The position numbers and the translations under genes were made by a program. From JBPYCR01 sp051846935 (GTDB taxonomy: Bacteria > Bacillota > Bacilli > Bacillales > Amphibacillaceae): a DNA stretch of 64,000 bases. Below the pieces are notes generated by a model that was given only the letters and a program-made list of their open reading frames with translations, ran no database searches and had not been told where the DNA came from. The stretch is taken from positions 1 through 64,000 of the forward strand of contig NZ_JBPYCS010000004.1 of NCBI RefSeq assembly GCF_051846935.1, written 5' to 3'. Each line of letters opens with the position of its first letter. Position 1 is the first letter of the stretch. Below, in pieces: positions 34,783-44,269 of the stretch.

Positions 34783-36762
34783 TTATCCACCCTCTTTATA
34801 AGAAACTGTTTCATGGATGATCACTTCATCATCTCGTATTACTTTGTATTCAGCTTGTTTATTCTGCTCGATTGTTAACGTAATTGAATAATCTTTATCA
34901 TTTGTAATCTCATCTTCCATATAGACCTCAGACAATTGATTATTCATATCGCCTATATAAATAATTACCGTTTGTTCATCTCTATCTTCACTATCTTCCT
35001 CATCTTGTAACGTGTAAGGCACTGTGAAAGAAACAGGATAAGAAACAGGAGGCTTTTTCTCTGGACCAATAGAGAAATAAACATTTACCGTTTCCCCTTT
35101 TTGTAGCTCCGCATTTGCAGCTGGATTTTGCCGAATCACATGCCCTTTTGATACATCATCAGAATTTTCCTCTAGCTTATTCATTTTTAATCCTTGACTA
35201 TCCAAGTAATCTTTTGCTTCTCTTTCTGTCAAACCTTTTAAGTTGTTTAATTGGATTAATTCCGGCCCGCTACTAACTTCAAAAATTACTTTTGTATTTC
35301 CAGGAACTACGTCCATCCCAGGATTAGGTTGAATTTGTGAAATAATTGTTCCTGCTGGCTCATCCGAATATTTATCATAATCAATCACCTCGAAGCCTTT
35401 TTCTGTAAGCATCCGGTTTATTTGATTAAAGTCTTTGCCTGTGTAATCTTCGAAAACGACTGTTTCTTCTCCTTCGCTCACAAAAATTGTAATCGTTGAA
35501 CCTTCCTTTACTGTTCTACCTGCTTGAGGAGAAGTTTTAATAACAAGTCCTTCTTCATATTCTTCAGAAACCATTAGTTCCCGCTCTGTTTTCAGCTTTA
35601 ACTTTTCCAACCGATCAACCGCTTCTTCATATTCCAATTCTACAACATCAGGAATCATCACATCTTTAGGACTCAGCATTGACAGGACTAATAATGCCAT
35701 AAGCAGTACTAAAATAAAGCCAGCGAATAGAAACAGCCACTTTTTCTTTTTACCTTTTTTCTTTTTTGGTTTTTTCCCTGTATTTTCATTATTCGTTACT
35801 TTCTTTGTATCTTCATTCTGATGAACTATTGTATCTTGGAGTTCCCTATCATGATGCAACGCTTCATTTGTAATGATCGGGATTGCTTTCGTTTCTTCTC
35901 CTGCTTCAACTGGTGGTGTAAAAACGTCTTCATTTACACGTAGTGGATCAAGAGCAGTTACTAATGCGTTTTCCATTTCGTACACTGTATCAAATCGGTG
36001 AAAAGGATCTTTTGTAGTAGCTTGCAAGACAATATTCTCAATGCTTTGAGGTATGTCCGGATTGATCTGTCGAACAGAAGGTGTATCATTTTGCAAATGC
36101 TTTAACGCAATAGATATCGGAGATTGACCAGAAAATGGAAGTCGACCAGTAAGTAATTCAAATAAAACGATACCAAGGGAGTAGATGTCCGACTTTTTTG
36201 TTGCCATTCCGCCTCTCGCTTGTTCCGGAGATAAATAATGAACCGATCCTAGTATTGAATTCGTTTGTGTCAATGAAGTGGCACTTAGAGCAACAGCAAT
36301 GCCAAAATCAGTTACTTTAACATTACCATAAGAATCAATCAAAATATTTTGCGGCTTTATATCACGATGGACGAGATCGTTCGCATGCGCATGTGCAATT
36401 GCAGCAGTAATTTGTTTCATTATATCAATAGCTTCGATAACATCTATTGCACCGTAGCGTTGTATGTATTCCTTTAACGTTAAGCCATCGACATACTCCA
36501 TCACCATATATAATATATGATCCTCTTCACCTACATCGTATATATTCACGATATTTGGATGGGATAAACTTGTTGCCGCTTGTGCTTCTCGATCAAACCG
36601 TTGAATGAATTCCTCATCATTCGCATATTCTAGCCTTAGCACCTTTATAGCTACATCTCGATTCAAAATAATATCGTTTGCTAAGTATACATTCGCCATT
36701 CCACCGCCGCCTATTTTTGCCTTAATGCGGTATCTTTCGCTAAGTAGGTGCCCTTCTAGCAT
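34783..36762 (-). CDS. prkC: PASTA-domain Ser/Thr protein kinase PrkC
   Basis: PrkC is a membrane Ser/Thr kinase that binds peptidoglycan fragments; in spores it triggers germination. The 659-residue protein has an N-terminal kinase domain (GGGGMANVYLA, catalytic HRDIKPQNIL, TDFGIA and SPEQARGG), a basic linker, one membrane segment at about 341-365 (WLFLFAGFILVLLMALLVL) and three extracellular PASTA repeats (each with DVVxxxYxxA- or GLTExxA-like starts) plus a short acidic C-terminus. It overlaps prpC by 7 bp, pairing the kinase with its phosphatase. Confidence 0.98.
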   Translation of the reverse strand: MLEGHLLSERYRIKAKIGGGGMANVYLANDIILNRDVAIKVLRLEYANDEEFIQRFDREAQAATSLSHPNIVNIYDVGEEDHILYMVMEYVDGLTLKEYIQRYGAIDVIEAIDIMKQITAAIAHAHANDLVHRDIKPQNILIDSYGNVKVTDFGIAVALSATSLTQTNSILGSVHYLSPEQARGGMATKKSDIYSLGIVLFELLTGRLPFSGQSPISIALKHLQNDTPSVRQINPDIPQSIENIVLQATTKDPFHRFDTVYEMENALVTALDPLRVNEDVFTPPVEAGEETKAIPIITNEALHHDRELQDTIVHQNEDTKKVTNNENTGKKPKKKKGKKKKWLFLFAGFILVLLMALLVLSMLSPKDVMIPDVVELEYEEAVDRLEKLKLKTERELMVSEEYEEGLVIKTSPQAGRTVKEGSTITIFVSEGEETVVFEDYTGKDFNQINRMLTEKGFEVIDYDKYSDEPAGTIISQIQPNPGMDVVPGNTKVIFEVSSGPELIQLNNLKGLTEREAKDYLDSQGLKMNKLEENSDDVSKGHVIRQNPAANAELQKGETVNVYFSIGPEKKPPVSYPVSFTVPYTLQDEEDSEDRDEQTVIIYIGDMNNQLSEVYMEDEITNDKDYSITLTIEQNKQAEYKVIRDDEVIIHETVSYKEGG

Positions 36763-37517
36763 GATGATTCACCTGCTCCCTCTACAGGCTGTCGTACGAT
36801 AATAGCTAATGAAATATTATCTTCTCCTCCCCGATCATTTGCCAAATCAATCATGCTTTTACCTAATTGTTCTAATGGTTGTTGAGAACGTATAAGTTCA
36901 TGCAGCTCTTCGTCACTTAATTTATTAGTCAATCCATCCGAGCATAGTAACACTTTGTTTCCTGCTTCCCAGCTAATCGTCTGAATATCTGCCTCTACTC
37001 TTTGTTCTGTTCCTATTGCCTTAACAAGTACATTTTTCCGCGGGTGAATTTCCGCATCATCTTTAGATAGCTGACCAGCACGAACCAATTCATTTACGAG
37101 TGAATGATCTTCTGTTATTTGTTTAAACCCATGTTCATTATATAAATAGCAACGACTATCACCTATATGCGCAATCGTTATGAACTCATTTGTACATAGT
37201 GCAATTACAATTGTCGTACCCATGCCTTCATATTCTTTTTTCTCTTGGGCACACTTATAGATGGAAGCGTTTATTTCTTTAATTAAATGCAGCAACCATG
37301 TCTCGGCTTGATCAGGAGATTCGATTTGGTTTTGTTTCACCCATTGCTCTTCAACAATAGAAATTGCCATTTTACTTGCGACATCTCCTGCTTGATGGCC
37401 TCCCATTCCATCCGCAATCGTTGCAATAATTTGGTTCGATTCATTATAAAACGTGCCACCTGCATCTTCATTATGTATTCGTATACGTCCACGATCTGTT
37501 AAAAATTGGCCCTGCAT
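36756..37517 (-). CDS. prpC: PP2C-type protein phosphatase PrpC
   Basis: PrpC removes phosphates from PrkC and its substrates. The 253-residue PPM/PP2C phosphatase has the metal ligands in HNEDAG (near residue 17), IADGMGGHQAGDVAS, HIGDSRCYL and LLCSDGLTN, plus the C-terminal GGEDNISLAI. It lies between rsmB and prkC; AGAGGTG precedes the ATG. The overlap with prkC implies balanced expression of the antagonistic pair. Confidence 0.97.
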   Translation of the reverse strand: MQGQFLTDRGRIRIHNEDAGGTFYNESNQIIATIADGMGGHQAGDVASKMAISIVEEQWVKQNQIESPDQAETWLLHLIKEINASIYKCAQEKKEYEGMGTTIVIALCTNEFITIAHIGDSRCYLYNEHGFKQITEDHSLVNELVRAGQLSKDDAEIHPRKNVLVKAIGTEQRVEADIQTISWEAGNKVLLCSDGLTNKLSDEELHELIRSQQPLEQLGKSMIDLANDRGGEDNISLAIIVRQPVEGAGESSC

Positions 37518-37576
37518 CTTTTCACCTCTTTAAAAGCACAAATATTTATTGTTTAAAAAGTGATTATCTATTTACA

Positions 37577-38932
37577 TTAAACATGCTTCAGACGAGTTAA
37601 AAAAAAGCCGTCCGTTTGAAAGGTTTGCGGAAACAGCTGTAAGCCATATGCGCTTCGACCTTCCGAATGTTGAACTGGTTTTGGCAGTTGTTCAAAAAAA
37701 GACGCATCAACATGAAAATCGGTATTTCTTTGAATGAACGCTTGTACTACACTTTCATTTTCTGTAGGGTCTACAGTACATGTGCTATACATTAACAAAC
37801 CATCTTTTTTTAATAATGGCGCTACCGATTCTAATATTTCAAGTTGAATCGATGCTAAGCGCACAATATCTTGTTCACTTTTATTATACTTCACATCGGG
37901 CTTTCCTTGAATGACGCCTAATCCTGAACAAGGTGCATCAACAATAATTCGATCAAAACTAGAAGCGTCGTGGACGGTAGCCAGTTCTCTGGCATCCTGC
38001 TGTTTTGCATGAATAATTGTTAGATCAAGATCATCAGCCTTATCTTTTATCAGCTTAATTTTATTTTTATGTAAATCGTATGCGTGAATTTCACCTTTGT
38101 TTTCCATCATTTCAGCAATATGTGTTGCCTTGCCACCTGGTGCACTGCATGCATCTAGAACGACCATATTTGGACTTACGTTTAGCATTTCAGCAACTAG
38201 CATGGAAGCTTGGTCTTGTATTGTTAGACAGCCGTCCAAAAACAACTGAGATTTCATAATATTTCCACGTTCAATTATTATACCATGCTTTGCTAAAAGG
38301 GAAGGCTTTATTTCATAGCCTTCTTTTCTTAATTGATCCATCGCTTCATTACGTGTGAGCTTCAATTGCTGGACACGTACCGAAATCGGATTGTGATTTA
38401 AGTTCGCTTCACACATTTGTTTCGTTGTGGCAAACCCATAATTTTGTACCCACCGATTAACAAGCCATTCAGGATGACTCGTTTCAATCGCTAATCTTTC
38501 TCTTTCATTTTTTATTTCATCTGTATTTGGCACGCCATTACGAATAATGTTTCGCAATACACCATTTACTAAGGAAGCGATCCCTTTGTGGCCTCGTTGC
38601 TTTGCAATTTCAACAGCTTCATTAATTACTGCATAGTCAGGTACTTTATCTAAATAAACAATTTGATAAACGGACATTCTTAATAGCATTCTAACCCATG
38701 CTTCTATTTTGCTACTTTTTTTAATAAACGACTGTAAATAAAAATCTAACGTTAGCTTTCTCTCCATTGTACCGTATACAATTTCTGTAAAAAGCCCTTC
38801 ATCTTTTACTAATATATTTTTCCTTTTTATTTCATTGCTTATTAGTAAATGGCTGTATCCTCCACCTTCTTCCATACGTAGTAGTAAGTCCAATATACTA
38901 TTTCTTAAATTATATTTCGCATATTTAGCCAT
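37577..38932 (-). CDS. rsmB: 16S rRNA (cytosine-967-C5)-methyltransferase
   Basis: RsmB methylates C967 of 16S rRNA in the P-site region. The 451-residue protein has the NusB-like N-terminal domain and a C-terminal AdoMet fold with DACSAPGGKATH, the two catalytic cysteines in VDAPCSGLGV and YSTCTVDPTENE, and a C-terminal basic tail. It abuts fmt (TAAATG). Length and motifs are complete. Confidence 0.97.
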   Translation of the reverse strand: MAKYAKYNLRNSILDLLLRMEEGGGYSHLLISNEIKRKNILVKDEGLFTEIVYGTMERKLTLDFYLQSFIKKSSKIEAWVRMLLRMSVYQIVYLDKVPDYAVINEAVEIAKQRGHKGIASLVNGVLRNIIRNGVPNTDEIKNERERLAIETSHPEWLVNRWVQNYGFATTKQMCEANLNHNPISVRVQQLKLTRNEAMDQLRKEGYEIKPSLLAKHGIIIERGNIMKSQLFLDGCLTIQDQASMLVAEMLNVSPNMVVLDACSAPGGKATHIAEMMENKGEIHAYDLHKNKIKLIKDKADDLDLTIIHAKQQDARELATVHDASSFDRIIVDAPCSGLGVIQGKPDVKYNKSEQDIVRLASIQLEILESVAPLLKKDGLLMYSTCTVDPTENESVVQAFIQRNTDFHVDASFFEQLPKPVQHSEGRSAYGLQLFPQTFQTDGFFLTRLKHV

Positions 38933-39868
38933 TTAATCACCTAAAACCATTCCTAGCTTAATATAGTCACCATTAATAAATTCAGTTGCAGCCATTCTTC
39001 TTTTCCCCTCAGGCTGAATTTCAGTAAGGCGAATGCCCTTATTGTTCCCACATACTACAACAAAGGCTTCATTGTCTACAGAGACGACTTCGCCTGGTAC
39101 TGAATCAAAATAATCGTTGTTGTCTAGCTCTCCATGCCATAGCTTTAATCGTTTTCCTTCCAGCATACTAAAAGCTACCGGCCAAGGCCGCAACCCTCTT
39201 ATATGGTTATATAATTCCAAATTACTTTTAGTCCAGTCTACCTTCTCTTTTTCCCGCGTAATATTTGGTGCATAAGTCGCTTTTGACTCATCTTGCTTTA
39301 TTGCTGTTAATTGATTCGCAAATAACTGCGGGATCGTTCTCTGCAGTAAATCCGCCCCTTTATTCGCTAGCTTGTCATGAAGCGTTGCTACATCATCCGT
39401 CATTTCAATTATTACCTTTTCCTGCGTTAATATATCCCCTGCATCCAACTTTTCTTCCATATACATGATTGTTATACCTGTTTCTTTTTTCCCTTGCAAA
39501 ATGGCATAATGGATCGGTGCACCGCCGCGAAGTTCAGGTAACAACGATGCATGGACATTAATACAGCCATATTCTGGATGTTCAAGAAGCGCCTTCGGTA
39601 GCAGCTGTCCGTAAGCTGCTGTTACAATCAAATCGACATCCATATTTAAAATAGTTTCATAGCTATCCTTTAACTTTTCCGGTTGATAAATAGGGAGATT
39701 GTATTTTTCCGCTATTACCTTTACTGGAGGAGCTGTTACTGTTCTTTTTCTACCTTTTGGTCGATCAGGCTGTGTTACAACGAGAACGATTTCATAATCT
39801 TGCTGTATAAGTGTTTCTAATATAGGTACTGAAAATTGTGGCGTGCCCATAAAAACAATCTTTTTCAT
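38933..39868 (-). CDS. fmt: Methionyl-tRNA formyltransferase
   Basis: Fmt formylates initiator methionyl-tRNA. The 311-residue protein begins MKKIVFMGTPQFSVPILE and has NVHASLLPELRGGAPIHYAI, with the folate and catalytic His, and the C-terminal OB domain. The ATG at 39868 has GAGGAG eight bases upstream; the longer open frame extends into repeat sequence and is rejected. Relatives have def, the matching deformylase gene, immediately upstream. Here a 40-bp hairpin element, a palindromic module and an IS110 relic occupy that place. Confidence 0.97.
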   Translation of the reverse strand: MKKIVFMGTPQFSVPILETLIQQDYEIVLVVTQPDRPKGRKRTVTAPPVKVIAEKYNLPIYQPEKLKDSYETILNMDVDLIVTAAYGQLLPKALLEHPEYGCINVHASLLPELRGGAPIHYAILQGKKETGITIMYMEEKLDAGDILTQEKVIIEMTDDVATLHDKLANKGADLLQRTIPQLFANQLTAIKQDESKATYAPNITREKEKVDWTKSNLELYNHIRGLRPWPVAFSMLEGKRLKLWHGELDNNDYFDSVPGEVVSVDNEAFVVVCGNNKGIRLTEIQPEGKRRMAATEFINGDYIKLGMVLGD

Positions 39869-39881
39869 CCATCTATCTCCT

Positions 39882-39922
39882 CGTATAGTATGTTTAGGCT
39901 TTCTTTTTGCGCCTTTAATACC
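39882..39922. repeat. ~40-bp hairpin element upstream of fmt
   Basis: CGTATAGTATGTTT and AGGCTTTCTTTTTGCGCCT match the element at 9630-9671 next to rnhB. In both places it lies 14-15 bp upstream of a minus-strand start codon and next to an IS110 relic. Confidence 0.65.
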
Positions 39923-39934
39923 TCTGTTTTTAAC

Positions 39935-40036
39935 GGAGTCGGACGCTTTCCGTGGGCATGGCTTGAGCCTCCTCGCTCGCAAAGACAGCTCGCTATGGGG
40001 TCCCAAGACGCATGCTTTTCCGTTGTTGAAGACTCC
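39935..40036 (-). repeat. GC-richer palindromic module, inverted copy
   Basis: Bounded by GGAGTC and GACTCC. Its complement contains GGCTCAAGCCATGCCCACGG followed by AAAGCGTCC, related to the module at 607-735. Confidence 0.55.
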
Positions 40037-40059
40037 ATTGATACAACATTGGCAACTTC

Positions 40060-40219
40060 CATCCATTTCATTCGCATATTTTGAAAAACAAATCAAAGAA
40101 CTTAATAAAGCGGCTGAGTGAATTATAAAAGGTGTTCCTCAAACATTACAATCGATTCCTGGTCTAGGTTCAGTTTACACAGCTGGAATCATAGCTGAAA
40201 TCGTGTATTTCCGCAGGTC
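40060..40219 (+). pseudogene. IS110-family transposase relic, central part
   Basis: The translation reads FAYFEKQIKELNKAAE, a stop, then IIKGVPQTLQSIPGLGSVY and TAGIIAEIVYF, matching the conserved Transposase_20 region of IS110-type enzymes (SIPGxGxxxAxxIxAEI). The stop codon and missing ends show it is dead. It ends 3 bp from the priA stop and sits where def is expected. It is the segment that would precede the C-terminal relic at 9690. Confidence 0.75.
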
Positions 40220-40221
40220 TT

Positions 40222-42630
40222 CTACATCAGTTGATATGGTTGCACATCAACCGTTAATTGCAAGTCGTTTTTTCGCATGTCTTCTCCATAATGTTCAATT
40301 ATCTTTTTAATGTAAGATTTTAAAGATGGTTCATTTTTATATTTTAACATAAGCTGATACCGATATTTATCTTTTATCCGTGCAATCGGTGATGGAGTAG
40401 GTCCTAATATTACGGTATCTGATCGTATATGTTTCATTAACAACTTCGCAATTGCTTGTGCAGTTTGAACTGTATAAATTTTGTTCTCATGTGCAATTGT
40501 TATGAGAATAATAAATACATAAGGGGGATATTGAAACGACCTCCGCATTGCCATTTCTTTTAAATAAAACGTATTATAATCGTATTGGCTTGCAAGCTGG
40601 ACGCTATAATGATCTGGCGTATACGTTTGAATAACGACTTCACCAATCAATTCATGTCTACCCGCACGACCACTTACTTGGGTTAATAGTTGAAACGTTT
40701 TTTCTGATGACCGAAAGTCAGGTAAATTTAGCATGGAGTCTGCAGTTAATACACCGACCAATGTTACGTTTTCAAAATCCAGCCCTTTTGCGATCATTTG
40801 TGTCCCAAGTAAAATATCAGCCTTCTGATTTGAAAAATCATTTAACAATCGTTCATGTGATCCCTTTCGCCTCGTTGTATCTACATCCATACGAATAACG
40901 CTCGCATGAGGGATAAGCTCTGTTAAAGCTTCCTCGACACGCTGTGTCCCAGTACCAAAGAATCGAATTAAGTTGCTTTCACAGCTTGGACAATTTGAAG
41001 GCATTGCTTCTTCATACGCACAATAATGACATTTTAATCGATGATTATCTTTATGATAAGTGAGAGCTATATCACAATGTGGGCATTCCTGCACATGACC
41101 ACAATCTCTGCACAGTGCAAACGTAGAGTACCCTCTTCTATTAAGCAAAAGTACAATTTGTTCTCGACGATTTAATCGCTCATTTATTTTTTCGACTAAT
41201 GTTCGAGAAAACATCGTCCGATTTCCTGCATGAAGCTCTTGACGCATATCGATAACGTCCACCTGTGGCATTGCTTGCTTATTCGTACGTTCTGTTAATG
41301 ACGCCAGCTTATATACTCCTTTTTGTGCTCGTGCATAGGACTCGAGTGCAGGTGTAGCACTGCCGAGAACTACGGGGCAATTATGATTTTTTGCACGTTT
41401 AATCGCCACATCCCGTGCATGATAGCGAGGATGATCTTCTTGTTTATAGGATGCCTCATGTTCTTCATCAATAATAATGATTCCTATGTTTTCAAAAGGA
41501 GCAAAAATAGCTGATCTTGCACCAACTACCACTTGAACTTCTTTTTGATGTATTCTTCTCCATTCATCGTATTTTTCTCCAGCGGACAAGGCACTATGCA
41601 TTACTGCAACATTTTTACCGAATCTGCCCTTAAAGCGCTTAACCATCTGTGGAGTTAATGAAATTTCAGGCACGAGAACGATTGCTTCTTTTTTCTTATG
41701 TAACACATCTTCAATAGCTTGTAAATATATTTCAGTCTTACCACTTCCAGTTACTCCGTGCAATAAAAAAACTTCGTGGGCCTCTTCGGCAATTGCTTCT
41801 TTAATCGGGCCGATTGCAGTGGCTTGCTCCTCAGTCAAGGACAGCTTCTCTGTTTTCTCAAAACGATGATCTGCATACGGATTCCGATACGTTTCTATCT
41901 TTACTTTTGTTAATAAAGACTTATCAATTAACGATTTAATAACAGCGGTAGATATGTTCAGCTGGTTCTTTAATTGATTGTGCTCAATGGCAGCAGGGTG
42001 TGAAATGAAAAACGAAAGAACTTCCTTCTGTTTTGTTGCTCGATCGTTTAGGTCATTAAATGCTTCCTCAAGCAAATGAATTTCCTTTGCAGGTTTTATC
42101 ATTGTTTTATATTTTTTTGTCGTTCGTGATTTAACGACATAATTTATATATACTTCTCCATCTTGAATTGCCTTTTGAACGTTACGATAGTGATCGCGAT
42201 CGTTTGCAAGCTCCCTATAATCAATCACATCTCTACCAGCAAACAATTGTTCGAGATCGTCTGCTAAGCGGGAATCGGTTAAACGAACAATTTCTTTTTT
42301 GTAGGCTGTTTTTAGCGCTTGTGGAAGCATTGCTTGATATGTGGTAATATACAAGCTAATTGTTTCATTAGCTACCCATTTTCCAAGCTGTAGGAGCTCT
42401 TCCGTTAGTACGGGGGTTAAATCTAATATATCTATTATTTCCTTTAATTGATTAAATGCTGAATGATGACTAATAGCCACGACAAATCCGCTAATCTTCC
42501 TTGGCCCAAACGGAATGACTACACGCATACCTCGCTTCAAAATCGCTTCGAATCGTTCTGGTATGATGTAGTCGAATGTCTGATTTACTTGACTTGCCGG
42601 AACATCGACAATAACCTTGGCGATTCGCAC
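40222..42630 (-). CDS. priA: Primosomal replication restart helicase PriA
   Basis: PriA recognises abandoned forks and recombination intermediates and reloads the replicative helicase. The 802-residue protein has the N-terminal DNA-binding domain (DYIIPERFE..GMRVVIPFG), helicase motifs LHGVTGSGKTEIYL, DEEHEASYKQ and GSATPALESYA, the eight-cysteine zinc module (CRDCGHVQECPHCD..CHYCAYEEAMPSNCPSC), and GTQMIAKGLDF. Translation starts at GTG 42630, overlapping the coaBC stop by one base. The downstream gap lacks the def gene of relatives. Confidence 0.98.
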   Translation of the reverse strand: MRIAKVIVDVPASQVNQTFDYIIPERFEAILKRGMRVVIPFGPRKISGFVVAISHHSAFNQLKEIIDILDLTPVLTEELLQLGKWVANETISLYITTYQAMLPQALKTAYKKEIVRLTDSRLADDLEQLFAGRDVIDYRELANDRDHYRNVQKAIQDGEVYINYVVKSRTTKKYKTMIKPAKEIHLLEEAFNDLNDRATKQKEVLSFFISHPAAIEHNQLKNQLNISTAVIKSLIDKSLLTKVKIETYRNPYADHRFEKTEKLSLTEEQATAIGPIKEAIAEEAHEVFLLHGVTGSGKTEIYLQAIEDVLHKKKEAIVLVPEISLTPQMVKRFKGRFGKNVAVMHSALSAGEKYDEWRRIHQKEVQVVVGARSAIFAPFENIGIIIIDEEHEASYKQEDHPRYHARDVAIKRAKNHNCPVVLGSATPALESYARAQKGVYKLASLTERTNKQAMPQVDVIDMRQELHAGNRTMFSRTLVEKINERLNRREQIVLLLNRRGYSTFALCRDCGHVQECPHCDIALTYHKDNHRLKCHYCAYEEAMPSNCPSCESNLIRFFGTGTQRVEEALTELIPHASVIRMDVDTTRRKGSHERLLNDFSNQKADILLGTQMIAKGLDFENVTLVGVLTADSMLNLPDFRSSEKTFQLLTQVSGRAGRHELIGEVVIQTYTPDHYSVQLASQYDYNTFYLKEMAMRRSFQYPPYVFIILITIAHENKIYTVQTAQAIAKLLMKHIRSDTVILGPTPSPIARIKDKYRYQLMLKYKNEPSLKSYIKKIIEHYGEDMRKNDLQLTVDVQPYQLM

Positions 42631-43835
42631 TATTTTTCACCTTGATTCAGCGTATAAATTATTTTTTCAAATACTTTTTCTGCAATTTCGTGTTTTGAAG
42701 CAAGTGGGATTTCAGTCGTTTGCATTGTTTTATCGATATACGTTACCACATTTGTATCGCCTGCAAATCCTGCACCCTTCATTTTGACATCGTTTACTAC
42801 AATTGCATCAAGATTTTTTCTTTCTAGCTTCCCTTTCCCATTTTCAATAGGATTTTCCGTTTCTGCTGCGAATCCAACAAGAAATTGATGTTTTTTTTGC
42901 GCCCCTAATGACTGTAATATATCCTTCGTACGAATCATTTCGATATGCAAGTCACCGGGTTGTTTTTTCATTTTTTCATCGTAAATTTTTTTCGGGCGGT
43001 AATCCGCAACTGCTGCTGCCTTAATTACAATATCCGCCGCATGAAAATGGTGGTGCATTGCTTCGTACATTTCTTCAGCAGTAGTTACATCCACTCGGTT
43101 TATGCTTGGATGCTTACTCCGAAGTGAAACTGGACCTGAAACAATTGTGACGGTTGCACCAAGCTGTGCTGCTACTTCAGCAAAAGCAAAACCCATTTTA
43201 CCTGAAGATCGATTTGTAAAAAAACGAACTGGATCTACTTTTTCTCGCGTCGGTCCTGCAGAAATAAGTACATGCTTCCCTGTTAATAAAAGATCCCGTT
43301 GCATATGCGTAGAAATTGCATCAATAATCGTTTGCGGCTCTTCTAAACGGCCTTTTCCTATCCAACCGCATGCTAAAAAGCCCGCTTGCGGTTCAATAAA
43401 GTTGTATCCCCATGCTGCAAGCTGTTCCATGTTCGCTTTTATTGCTGGATGAGCGTACATATTTACATTCATTGCAGGTGCAATATATACGGGTGCTTTC
43501 GTAGCCAATAGTATTGTTGTAAGCATATCATCTCCTAACCCATTTGAAAGCTTACCAATAAGGTTAGCTGTAGCAGGTGCAATAATAACGATATCTGCCC
43601 AATCGGCTAAATCAATATGGGCAATTTTTTGTGGATCTTTTTCATCAAACACAGCTGTATGTACTGGATTTCTTGATAATGCTTGAAATGTTAGCGGGGA
43701 TACAAATTCCAGCGCGCTCTTAGTCATAACGACCTTCACATGTGCACCGCTTTGAATGAGTTTACTCGTTAAATCGCATGCTTTGTACGCAGCAATTCCC
43801 CCGGTAACCCCTAAAACTACCTTTTTATTACGCAT
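42630..43835 (-). CDS. coaBC: Phosphopantothenoylcysteine synthetase/decarboxylase
   Basis: This bifunctional enzyme joins cysteine to 4'-phosphopantothenate and decarboxylates the product on the way to coenzyme A. The 401-residue protein has an N-terminal FMN-binding CoaC domain (GGIAAYKACDL, catalytic His in HIDLADWAD, PAMNVNMY, ACGWIGKGRL) and a C-terminal CoaB domain (ISAGPTREKVDPVRFFTNRS, SGKMG, AAVADYRP). An AAGGAG site precedes the ATG. It heads the coaBC-priA-fmt-rsmB run and is cut off from rpoZ by a terminator. Confidence 0.97.
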   Translation of the reverse strand: MRNKKVVLGVTGGIAAYKACDLTSKLIQSGAHVKVVMTKSALEFVSPLTFQALSRNPVHTAVFDEKDPQKIAHIDLADWADIVIIAPATANLIGKLSNGLGDDMLTTILLATKAPVYIAPAMNVNMYAHPAIKANMEQLAAWGYNFIEPQAGFLACGWIGKGRLEEPQTIIDAISTHMQRDLLLTGKHVLISAGPTREKVDPVRFFTNRSSGKMGFAFAEVAAQLGATVTIVSGPVSLRSKHPSINRVDVTTAEEMYEAMHHHFHAADIVIKAAAVADYRPKKIYDEKMKKQPGDLHIEMIRTKDILQSLGAQKKHQFLVGFAAETENPIENGKGKLERKNLDAIVVNDVKMKGAGFAGDTNVVTYIDKTMQTTEIPLASKHEIAEKVFEKIIYTLNQGEK

Positions 43836-44269
43836 AAACCGGACAACTCCTTTCGAATTTATATCAATTGTTCAGATGCTTACCTATCGTGTAGGAGCGT
43901 ATTATAATCTTAATCTATGTAACCAAAGTACTGATCTGTTTTTTTTCGTATCCTCTAATATTGTTTTTCGGTAGTTGTTAATTCGCCAGAATAATTCATG
44001 TCAATAATAATGAATTATTACACACCATATACATGCTATTTATCTCGTTAACATCAACTTATATGTCGTACATTATCACACACAATTACTTTTCTTACAC
44101 TAAAGAAAAACCTTCGCAAAAACAAATATTAGCGAAGGGTCCTTTTTTCGTGTATGCGTACATCAATTTCACTGGCTATTTTTTAACTTAAAAAGCGAGA
44201 TAAGGTTATTTTAATCCGATTGTGAAAATCTCGTTAAAAGGCATTTACCTGTAAATAAAATACGGTTAG
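43836..44269. other. Gap between rpoZ and coaBC
   Basis: About 430 bp. It contains the rpoZ terminator (44106-44149) and a perfect TATAAT on minus at 43901-43906, a candidate -10 box for the coaBC operon with a leader of about 65 bases. In B. subtilis the spacing here is short; the extra AT-rich sequence has no recognisable gene. Confidence 0.45.
44106..44149. terminator. Terminator downstream of rpoZ
   Basis: CCTTCGC and GCGAAGG pair around a 14-base loop with A/T runs on both sides, so it may act in both directions. Confidence 0.7.

Noticed and set aside
39843..40121. Plus-strand open frames across the fmt-priA gap
   Set aside because: They splice antisense fmt, the palindromic module and the IS110 relic; only the relic portion has protein similarity.
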